DNA of 5,344 bases from Bacteroidales bacterium (lineage in GTDB: Bacteria; Bacteroidota; Bacteroidia; Bacteroidales; VadinHA17), in the NCBI GenBank assembly GCA_031285575.1, contig JAITVX010000186.1:1-5344 (forward strand). The letters run 5' to 3'. Under the pieces are notes generated by a model, which was given only the letters and a program-made list of their open reading frames with translations, was not told the DNA's origin and searched no databases. The translations under genes and the position numbers were made by a program. Numbering within the stretch: the stretch's first letter is position 1; each line of letters begins with the position of its first letter. Below, one piece after another: positions 1 to 5,344 of this stretch.

Positions 1-1
1 T

Positions 2-235
2 TTATTGGCGGAAATAAGCCTGTCGGATTACAAAAACCTGCAACAACAACATATCGCACAAAAAAGCGAACTCACCAATCGCTTGCTGGATGCGGAAAGG
101 CAACTGACGGAAGCCCGCCGGACACAGGAGGAAAAAGTATTGACGAGCGGTACTATGCCATTTTTGAGCAGATGGAGTTTCTTTCAACTTGAGTTTTGGA
201 TAACATCTTATATAAAGTCTAATAAATATTTTTAA
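2..235 (+). CDS. 3' end of an unidentified gene with a coiled-coil-like segment, probably frameshifted
   Basis: The frame is open through the left edge, so the true start lies outside the window. The first ~45 residues (ISLSDYKNLQQQHI, SELTNRLLDAERQLTEARR) are rich in Glu, Gln, Arg and Leu and look like an amphipathic coiled coil. The segment resembles the C-terminal coiled coil of large serine recombinases, or the N-terminal zipper of IS66-type transposases. Neither is diagnostic, so I give no function. After about base 137 the frame loses this character (GTMPFLSRWSFFQLEFW) and ends at TAA 233-235. A -1 shift at the A run 132-136 would instead give EEKSIDERYYAIFEQMEFLST and a TGA at 190-192, which looks more protein-like. 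The gene may therefore be broken, or its real end may be 192. An antisense frame covers the same bases but reads like a shadow. Confidence 0.4.
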   Translation, partial: LLAEISLSDYKNLQQQHIAQKSELTNRLLDAERQLTEARRTQEEKVLTSGTMPFLSRWSFFQLEFWITSYIKSNKYF

Positions 236-366
236 TTTGTTGCGTTGCGACTTCGCTTGCCCTCTTCTCGCCCTACTCTGCTTTTCATGGATTTTAGATG
301 TGTATTTTGATAAGCAAATCACAATAAGAATTATTCCGTTGTGAAAACATTTAAGGCGAGGTGATT

Positions 367-384
367 CGTGCACTTCTCGACCAT
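367..384 (-). repeat. Possible decayed copy of the 21-base repeat found at the right edge
   Basis: The plus strand reads CGTGCACTTC, then TCG, then ACCAT. The reverse complement of the repeat unit near 5305-5325 reads CGTGCACTTC, CGAAG, ACCAT. The match is ten bases, then a divergent core two bases shorter, then five more matching bases. It is inverted relative to the right-edge array. A single degenerate copy could be chance. Confidence 0.3.
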
Positions 385-498
385 TAAGGAAGCTGTATAA
401 AGTTACGCAGAAAAAGACCACAAAACGAAAATACAAGCCAGACAATTATCGTAATCGTGCTACAAATGGATATTTTCAAAATACCTGCCCATTTTTTC

Positions 499-533
499 AT
501 TTCAAGAACGCAGACTTAACTAAGACTTGAAAT
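499..533. repeat. Inverted repeat ATTTCAAG / CTTGAAAT
   Basis: Perfect 8-base arms at 499-506 and 526-533 flank a 19-base spacer. Direct repeats of AGACTT begin at 512 and 523, 11 bases apart, which is close to one helical turn. On the plus strand the T run lies before the structure, so it does not look like a terminator for that strand. It lies about 70 bases upstream of the predicted -7 box, where a regulator could bind. Function is unknown. Confidence 0.4.
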
Positions 534-603
534 ATTTTACACACATATATGCAGTTTTTAACAATAGCCCGGCAATATAACAGCTGCAGCTCAAAAAAAA
601 CAC

Positions 604-611
604 TACATTTG
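604..611 (+). promoter_or_regulatory. Predicted Bacteroidota -7 promoter box for the dehydrogenase gene
   Basis: TACATTTG matches the Bacteroidota primary sigma factor consensus TAnnTTTG at every fixed position. Transcription would begin near 617-618 and leave a leader of about 26 bases before the ATG at 644. The -33 TTG element is not clear: the expected position (about 581-587) falls in a palindrome, AGCTGCAGCT at 582-591. A weak -33 would fit a gene that needs an activator, but this is inference. Confidence 0.55.
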
Positions 612-644
612 TATCTGTCATTAAAACATCTAAATTAGATACAA
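609..644. promoter_or_regulatory. Nested palindromes over the start region, possible operator
   Basis: TTGTATCT (609-616) and AGATACAA (637-644) form a perfect 8-base inverted repeat with a 20-base spacer. Inside it, ATCTAA (628-633), a single A, then TTAGAT (635-640) form a second near-perfect palindrome sharing AGAT with the outer right arm. The left outer arm overlaps the TTG of the -7 box and the right outer arm ends on the A of the ATG. A dimeric repressor bound here would block RNA polymerase. The predicted transcript starts after the left arm, so a DNA operator is likelier than an RNA hairpin. Confidence 0.4.
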
Positions 645-1774
645 TGAAACAGAAGTATATACAGTTCAGTATTATTGAAGAATTTATAAGTAAAATACTT
701 GTTAAGGCAGGTGTTCCGGCAAATGATGCCCGAACGGTTTGCGACGTGCTGGTGAGCGCCGACAAATACGGACTCGACTCGCATGGGGTTAACAGACTAA
801 AACCTATTTACCTCGACAGAATAAATGACGGAATACTAAACCCGGTAACAAGTTTTGAGACAGTACGCGAAAGCCCTGCTACCGCTGTTATCGACGGCCA
901 CAACGGAATGGGACATGTTATTGGCTTCAACTCAATGAAAATGGCCATCGACAAAGCCAGAACGTACGGAATGGGAATGGTTGCCGTACGTAATTCGACC
1001 CACTACGGCTTCGCAGGATACTACCCTATGATGGCCGTAATGGAAAACATGATTGGCATCACCGGAACAAACGCCAGGCCATCGATTGCCCCCACTTTCG
1101 GAACGGAAAACATGCTGGGTACTAATCCTATGACCTTCGGAATGCCCACCGATGAACCGTTTCCATTCCTGCTCGACTGTGCAACTTCAATAACCCAGCG
1201 TGGCAAGATAGAACTGTATGCCCGCGAAGGGAAAGAGATGCCCGGAAGTTGGGTGGTTGACGAAACCGGCGCCCCTGTAACCGATGCCTGCGAAGCGCTC
1301 AACAAACTTTCGTCAGACCGTGCCGCTCTCGCTCCGCTTGGAGGAATTGGCGACACAACAGGCGGATACAAGGGCTACGGCTATGCCACAGTTGTAGAAA
1401 TACTCTCATCTGCCCTTCAGCAGGGCGCATTTATGCGGATGCTGCTTGGCAAAAAAGACGGAAAAAAGGTTCCCTACCCCCTTGGTCATTTCTTTATAGC
1501 CATAAACATCAGCGCATTCACTGATCCGGCCGACTTTAAAAAAACAACCGGAGATATTTTAAGAGAACTGCGTGCCTCGAAAAAAATGCCGGGACAAAGT
1601 CGCATTTATACAGCCGGTGAAAAAGAATATGAAACATGGCTTCACAGGAAAGATAAAGGTGTTCCGTTCAACGAACAACTCTTGAATGAATACAGGGAGT
1701 TGTGTGTCTCATACAACATGCCAGAATTTTTAAATCACTTTGAAGTGCTGCCGCATATACACGGCGCATTATAG
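644..1774 (+). CDS. Ldh_2-family (malate/L-lactate dehydrogenase family) NAD(P)-dependent oxidoreductase
   Basis: A soluble oxidoreductase of 376 residues belonging to the Ldh_2 fold, which is unrelated to classical Rossmann lactate dehydrogenases. The family interconverts 2-hydroxy acids and 2-oxo acids with NAD(H) or NADP(H). Members include YiaK (2,3-diketo-L-gulonate reductase), AllD (ureidoglycolate), archaeal malate and sulfolactate dehydrogenases, and imine reductases. Visible signatures: DSHGVNR at 45-51, with His47 matching the catalytic His of YiaK; RNSTHYGFAGYY at 116-127; GTNPMTF at 159-165; DCATS then RGKI at 178-189; GGYKGYG at 240-246; and GHFFIAIN at 281-288. The protein is slightly longer than the usual 330-360, with a short tail after residue 360. 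There is no signal peptide or membrane segment. The ATG at 644 fits the promoter spacing, and no SD is seen, as is common in Bacteroidota. No pathway genes sit beside it, so the substrate cannot be assigned. Confidence 0.93.
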   Translation: MKQKYIQFSIIEEFISKILVKAGVPANDARTVCDVLVSADKYGLDSHGVNRLKPIYLDRINDGILNPVTSFETVRESPATAVIDGHNGMGHVIGFNSMKMAIDKARTYGMGMVAVRNSTHYGFAGYYPMMAVMENMIGITGTNARPSIAPTFGTENMLGTNPMTFGMPTDEPFPFLLDCATSITQRGKIELYAREGKEMPGSWVVDETGAPVTDACEALNKLSSDRAALAPLGGIGDTTGGYKGYGYATVVEILSSALQQGAFMRMLLGKKDGKKVPYPLGHFFIAINISAFTDPADFKKTTGDILRELRASKKMPGQSRIYTAGEKEYETWLHRKDKGVPFNEQLLNEYRELCVSYNMPEFLNHFEVLPHIHGAL

Positions 1775-1808
1775 AAAGCAGATGGCACGGTTTTCAGATA
1801 ATAACAAG

Positions 1809-4800
1809 TTACAACGGTACTGCACTCTGTTGTGCTCCGTGGCAGTGTTTGTATTTTTTGCCGCTGCCACATGGACACGGATCATTGCGTCCAACCTTTT
1901 TTTCAACTCTTACTGGTTCCGGGCGCTGGCTGGCTGCGCCTCCTCCTGAGCTGCTGTACTGCGAAAAATCGCCTTTCGACGCTTTAAGATTACTCATGTC
2001 GGCTTGGCGTCTGCGCTGTGCTTCGCGGACATTGTCGGGCTCCTGCCTTGGTATGTGGCCTTTCATAAGCAGGCTAACCACTTCCCTGTTTACCCGCGTA
2101 AGCATTGTTTTAAACAGGTCGAAAGATTCAAACTTATATATAAGCAGAGGGTCTTTCTGTTCGTAGGTGGCGTTCTGCACCGACTGTTTGAGATCGTCCA
2201 TTTCTCGGAGGTGTTCTTTCCACGAGTCGTCAATTGTGGCAAGGACGGCTGTTTTTTCGTAGGCTTTTGCAAGTTCCCTGCCTTCCGATTCAACTGTTGC
2301 TTTAAGGTTTGTAACAACCTGATATACTTTCACGCCGTCGGAAACAGGCACAACAACATTTTCATACTGATGCCCCATGCGTTCATATACGTCTTTTAAA
2401 ACAGGATAGGCCTGCTGTGATATCGATTCAACTTTTCGCCTGTATGTGTCCATTACCTTGGCATAAACCTTTTCGGCTATGTCAGCAGGTTTCATGTCGG
2501 CAAAGCCTGCCTCACGCACCGGTGAGTCTATTGAAAACGAACGTATCAAATCGAAATCGAATCCTTCAAAATCGGCATTGCCATGGTATGTTTCAACAAG
2601 ACTTTCGGTAATATCGTACATCATATTGGCAATGTCAACACCAAGCCTTTCGCCAAGCAGCGCATGTTTCCGCTTGGTGTAGATAACTTCGCGCTGGGCA
2701 TTCATTACGTCGTCGTATTCAAGCAGCCGTTTTCTTATTCCGAAGTTGTTTTCTTCCACCTTTTTCTGTGCGCGTTCAATAGATTTTGTAATCATCGAGT
2801 GTTGAATCATCTCACCGTCTTTCAGCCCCAGTCTGTCCATTATTCCGGCTATGCGCTCCGACCCGAAGAGGCGCATCAGTTCATCTTCAAGAGATACGAA
2901 AAACTGTGAGGAACCGGGGTCGCCCTGGCGTCCCGACCGTCCACGCAGCTGCCTGTCAACCCTTCTCGATTCGTGCCTTTCGGTTCCTATTATGGCCAGT
3001 CCCCCGGCTTTCTTGACTTCTTCCGACAGTTTAATATCGGTTCCCCTTCCTGCCATGTTGGTTGCAATTGTTATTGTTCCCGATTTTCCGGCTTCAGCAA
3101 CAATATCGGCTTCTTTCTGATGAAGTTTGGCATTAAGAACATTGTGTTTCAGCCCTTTCATCTTTAACATTCGGCTAAGCAGTTCGGATATTTCAACAGA
3201 GGTTGTTCCCACAAGTACAGGGCGTCCGAGTTTGTTCAGTTCCGATATTTCGTCAATTATTGCATTGTATTTCTCGCGTTTGGTTTTGTAAACCAAATCT
3301 TCCCTGTCGGCTCTTATAACTGGCTTGTTGGTAGGTATTACCACAACGTCGAGCTTGTATATGTTCCATAATTCGCCGGCTTCTGTTTCGGCGGTTCCGG
3401 TCATGCCGGCAAGTTTGTGGTACATCCTGAAGTAGTTCTGAAGCGTAATTGTTGCGTAGGTTTGCGTTGCAGCTTCCACTTTTACGTTTTCCTTGGCTTC
3501 TATTGCCTGATGCAGCCCGTCGGAGTAGCGGCGGCCTTCAAGTATTCGCCCGGTTTGTTCGTCAACTATCTTAACCTTGTTGTCGATAACCACATACTCG
3601 GTGTCGCGGTCAAACAGCGTCCATGCTTTCAGCAGCTGGGTCATTGTGTGCACCCTTTCCGATTTAACCGAGAAGTCTTGCAGCAGTTCGTCTTTTGCCG
3701 TCAGCCTTTCGCCTTCCGTCATATCCGATTTTTCTATGTCGGCTATTTTTGTTCCCACGTCGGGGAGTATAAAAAAGCTGCTGTCTTCAACAGATGTCGA
3801 TACCAGGTCGAGCCCCTTGTCGGTAAGTTCAATTGAATTTGCCTTTTCATCAATAATAAAGTAGAGCTCGTCGGTAACTTTAGGCATCTCCCTGTTATTG
3901 TTCTGCATGTAGAAGTTTTCCGTTTTCTGAAGCAGCGACCGGTTTCCTTCTTCGCTAAGGTATTTTATAAGGGCGCCGTTTTTCGGAAGTCCTTTATATG
4001 CTCTAAGCAGCAGCATGCCGCCTTCTTCGTTTTTTCCTTCGCCAATCAGTTTTTTCGCGTCGGCAAGTATCTGGTTAACGAGGCGCTTCTGTGCCGTTAC
4101 AAGCTTATCTACTTTGGGCTTGAATTCGTCAAACTGTGAGGTGTCGCTTTTTGCGGTAGGGCCTGAGATTATGAGGGGGGTACGCGCATCGTCGATCAGA
4201 ACCGAGTCAACTTCGTCAACAATGGCATAGTGATGCTTTCGCTGAACAAGGTCTTCGGGGTTAATTGCCATGTTGTCTCTAAGGTAGTCGAAGCCGAATT
4301 CGTTGTTTGTGCCAAAGGTGATGTCGGCATTATAAGCCCTGCGTCTTTCGGGCGAATTGGGCTGATGCCTGTCGATGCAGTCAACCGTAAGCCCGTGGAA
4401 CTCGTATATCGGCCCCATCCATTCAGAGTCTCTTTTCGACAGGTAGTCGTTTACCGTAACAATATGTACGCCGCGTCCGGCAAGGGCGTTTATAAATACA
4501 GGCAGGGTGGCGACAAGGGTCTTTCCCTCTCCGGTTCCCATTTCGGCTATTTTTCCTTTATGAAGTGCTACTCCGCCTATTAGCTGAACGTCGTAATGAA
4601 CCATATCCCAGGCTATCGCGTTGCCGCCGGCGGTCCACGTATTTTTCCAGCAGGCTGTGTTTCCGTTGACGGTAATGCTTTCGCGCACGGCAGCCAGGTT
4701 GCGGTCGCAGTCTCTTGCAGTAACTTCCAGCGTTGAGTTTTCCTTAAAGCGCCTTGCCGTTTCCTTCACAATGGCAAAAGCCCTGGGAACAAGGTTGTCG

Positions 4801-5114
4801 AGTACTGTTTCAAGCTTTTCGTTAATGTACTTTTCTTTCTTGTCTATCTGGTTATATATATCTTCTTTTTTATTGATGTCTTCCTCGTTTTCAGCTTTTT
4901 CCCTCAGCGAAACAATTTCCTTTTCGTCGGCATCGAGTTGGCTTTTTATTTCTTTTCTTATTTCGTCGGTCTGCTCGCGGAGACTGTCGTTCGACAGTTC
5001 CTGCAGTTTCCGATACTCGGCGTGTATTTTATCGATATATGGATTGATTTCCTTCAGGTCGCGTTCGTACTTGTTTCCGAGAAAAATTCCAAGTATGTTA
5101 TTTATAATACTCAT
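1809..5114 (-). CDS. secA: SecA, preprotein translocase motor ATPase
   Basis: The cytosolic and membrane-peripheral ATPase that drives unfolded preproteins through SecYEG. It is complete at 1101 residues; E. coli SecA has 901. Domains in order: NBD1 with Walker A GTGEGKT (193-199, Lys198), VTVNDYLSKRD (219-229), FGTNNEFGFDYLRD (267-280) and Walker B DEVD (300-303); the preprotein cross-linking domain (about 319-500); VDEQTGR (517-523) and LAGMTGTA (568-575); NBD2 with NMAGRGTDI (686-694) and QLRGRSGRQGDPG (722-734); the helical scaffold with LEYDDVMNAQRE (798-809) and DDSWKEHL (962-969); a Gly/Ser linker; and a C-terminal zinc motif CPCG...KHCHG (Cys1080, Cys1082, Cys1091, His1092), which in E. 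coli binds SecB and phospholipid. Two insertions relative to E. coli, a charged coiled coil at about 60-107 and about 40 residues near 320-410, are typical of Bacteroidota. The start MSIINNILGIFLGNK fits the family N-terminus. The gene appears monocistronic. Confidence 0.98.
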   Translation of the reverse strand: MSIINNILGIFLGNKYERDLKEINPYIDKIHAEYRKLQELSNDSLREQTDEIRKEIKSQLDADEKEIVSLREKAENEEDINKKEDIYNQIDKKEKYINEKLETVLDNLVPRAFAIVKETARRFKENSTLEVTARDCDRNLAAVRESITVNGNTACWKNTWTAGGNAIAWDMVHYDVQLIGGVALHKGKIAEMGTGEGKTLVATLPVFINALAGRGVHIVTVNDYLSKRDSEWMGPIYEFHGLTVDCIDRHQPNSPERRRAYNADITFGTNNEFGFDYLRDNMAINPEDLVQRKHHYAIVDEVDSVLIDDARTPLIISGPTAKSDTSQFDEFKPKVDKLVTAQKRLVNQILADAKKLIGEGKNEEGGMLLLRAYKGLPKNGALIKYLSEEGNRSLLQKTENFYMQNNNREMPKVTDELYFIIDEKANSIELTDKGLDLVSTSVEDSSFFILPDVGTKIADIEKSDMTEGERLTAKDELLQDFSVKSERVHTMTQLLKAWTLFDRDTEYVVIDNKVKIVDEQTGRILEGRRYSDGLHQAIEAKENVKVEAATQTYATITLQNYFRMYHKLAGMTGTAETEAGELWNIYKLDVVVIPTNKPVIRADREDLVYKTKREKYNAIIDEISELNKLGRPVLVGTTSVEISELLSRMLKMKGLKHNVLNAKLHQKEADIVAEAGKSGTITIATNMAGRGTDIKLSEEVKKAGGLAIIGTERHESRRVDRQLRGRSGRQGDPGSSQFFVSLEDELMRLFGSERIAGIMDRLGLKDGEMIQHSMITKSIERAQKKVEENNFGIRKRLLEYDDVMNAQREVIYTKRKHALLGERLGVDIANMMYDITESLVETYHGNADFEGFDFDLIRSFSIDSPVREAGFADMKPADIAEKVYAKVMDTYRRKVESISQQAYPVLKDVYERMGHQYENVVVPVSDGVKVYQVVTNLKATVESEGRELAKAYEKTAVLATIDDSWKEHLREMDDLKQSVQNATYEQKDPLLIYKFESFDLFKTMLTRVNREVVSLLMKGHIPRQEPDNVREAQRRRQADMSNLKASKGDFSQYSSSGGGAASQRPEPVRVEKKVGRNDPCPCGSGKKYKHCHGAQQSAVPL

Positions 5115-5147
5115 TTTACAGTATAGTTAAAATTTACAAAACCGCCA

Positions 5148-5155
5148 CAAAGTTA
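5148..5155 (-). promoter_or_regulatory. Predicted Bacteroidota -7 promoter box for secA
   Basis: Read on the minus strand this is TAACTTTG, a full match to TAnnTTTG. Candidate -33 TTG elements on the same strand lie at 5172-5174 (16-base spacer) and 5178-5180 (22-base spacer), bracketing the usual distance. Transcription would start near 5141, giving a leader of about 26 bases before the ATG at 5114. The leader is A/T-rich and has no Shine-Dalgarno sequence, as for the dehydrogenase gene. Confidence 0.6.
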
Positions 5156-5240
5156 GTTTTATTTATAAGAACAACATCAAAAAGTCGTAAATAGTTAACG
5201 ATATAGAGGCAACGTACAAAAAGGTAATGCCGTCAACAGT

Positions 5241-5342
5241 TCATTCCAAAGAGTTGTATCTCTGACACAGTTCGGTGAACAGACTCTTCCGGAAGGCCGA
5301 TGTTTGGTCTTCGGAAGTGCACGCATGGTCTTCGGAGGTGCA
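5241..5342 (-). CDS. Possible C-terminal end of a minus-strand reading frame with a heptapeptide repeat
   Basis: On the minus strand one frame enters from the right edge and reads CTSEDHA, CTSEDQT, then SAFRKSLFTELCQRYNSLE before a TGA at 5241-5243. The 21-base DNA repeat becomes a 7-residue repeat and the end looks like an amphipathic helix. Against it being a gene: the other two minus-strand frames are also open here, so openness proves nothing, and the start and most of the frame are outside the window. If real, it would lie 126 bases upstream of secA on the same strand. I do not recognise it and assign no function. Confidence 0.18.
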   Translation of the reverse strand, partial: CTSEDHACTSEDQTSAFRKSLFTELCQRYNSLE

Positions 5343-5344
5343 CG
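5284..5344. repeat. 21-base tandem repeat running off the right edge
   Basis: Unit 1 (5305-5325) reads TGGTCTTCGGAAGTGCACGC followed by A. Unit 2 (5326-5344) repeats it with one A-to-G change before the window ends. The 21 bases before unit 1 (5284-5304) look like a degenerate copy with small indels (TCTTCCGGAAGGCCGATG). Each unit contains CTTCGGAAG and the palindrome GTGCAC, and CTTCCGGAAG at 5286-5295 is a perfect palindrome. The unit length is a multiple of three and all six frames are open across the visible copies. Only about two clear copies are seen, so the array size is unknown. The period is too short, and there are no spacers, for CRISPR. Confidence 0.6.

Larger units (their letters stand above)
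236..643. other. AT-rich intergenic region upstream of the dehydrogenase gene
   Basis: This is about 400 bases with no convincing gene on either strand. The open frames present have no protein-like composition. It holds a purine-rich stretch on the minus strand (about 245-285), a possible degenerate copy of the 21-base repeat (367-384), an inverted repeat (499-533), a 10-base palindrome (582-591), and the promoter and operator-like region next to the ATG at 644. I saw no tRNA or other structured RNA gene. No strong hairpin followed by a T run marks the end of the upstream gene. Confidence 0.65.

Noticed and set aside
2..445. A 147-codon minus-strand frame with ATG and stop
   Set aside because: Its C-terminal part is antisense to a plus-strand segment that looks like genuine coiled-coil coding sequence. 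Its composition is erratic and it has no domain or promoter support. The length can arise by chance antisense to real coding DNA.
520..765. An 81-codon minus-strand frame with hydrophobic stretches
   Set aside because: It overlaps the promoter and first codons of the well-supported dehydrogenase gene in antisense, and its apparent membrane character comes from AT-rich bases.
1021..1371. A 116-codon minus-strand frame inside the dehydrogenase gene
   Set aside because: It is entirely antisense to conserved dehydrogenase motifs and is a shadow frame.
1736..1765. Short inverted repeats CACTT-TG-AAGTG and GCCG/CGGC at the end of the dehydrogenase gene, as a terminator
   Set aside because: Stems are only 4-5 bases, one loop has just two bases, they lie inside the coding sequence, and no T run follows on either strand.
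1839..1870. A 7-base inverted repeat GTGGCAG/CTGCCAC with an 18-base loop near the secA 3' end
   Set aside because: It lies within the codons for the conserved zinc-binding motif (CGS and CHG codons), so the symmetry follows from the protein sequence. It is not at the gene end and has no suitable T run.
1849..5130. Many plus-strand frames of 60-169 codons opposite secA
   Set aside because: They are shadows of secA, whose protein is conserved end to end. Their composition (Ser-, Phe- and Cys-rich) mirrors the antisense of Glu/Lys-rich coding sequence.
5305..5344. The right-edge repeat as the start of a CRISPR array
   Set aside because: The units are 21 bases and directly adjacent with no unique spacers between them.

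Overview
This window most likely comes from a member of the Bacteroidota, probably Bacteroidales or a close relative. Two things support this. The SecA encoded here is about 1100 residues long with the inserted segments typical of that phylum. Both complete genes also have a good match to the Bacteroidota -7 promoter box (TAnnTTTG) at a sensible distance, and no clear Shine-Dalgarno sequence. The lineage is inferred from these features, not from a database match.

Layout. Bases 2-235 hold the 3' end of a plus-strand gene. Its readable part is a charged, coiled-coil-like segment, and it appears to carry a reading-frame break near 132-136. Bases 236-643 are AT-rich and non-coding. They hold inverted repeats, a possible decayed copy of a repeat found at the other end of the window, and the promoter and operator-like region of the next gene. 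Bases 644-1774 (plus) encode a complete Ldh_2-family (malate/L-lactate dehydrogenase family) NAD(P)-dependent oxidoreductase. After a 34-base gap, bases 1809-5114 (minus) encode a complete SecA preprotein translocase ATPase that converges on the dehydrogenase. Bases 5115-5240 hold the secA promoter. The right edge (about 5284-5344) carries a 21-base tandem repeat that runs off the window.

The two complete genes have unrelated roles. SecA is the essential housekeeping motor of protein export. The dehydrogenase is a soluble metabolic enzyme whose substrate cannot be read from the sequence. They are transcribed toward each other and each looks monocistronic. I see no sign of a new multi-gene system. 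The most interesting material is the nested palindromes over the dehydrogenase start, the 21-base repeat whose visible copies are open in all six frames, and its possible relic about 5 kb away in inverted orientation.
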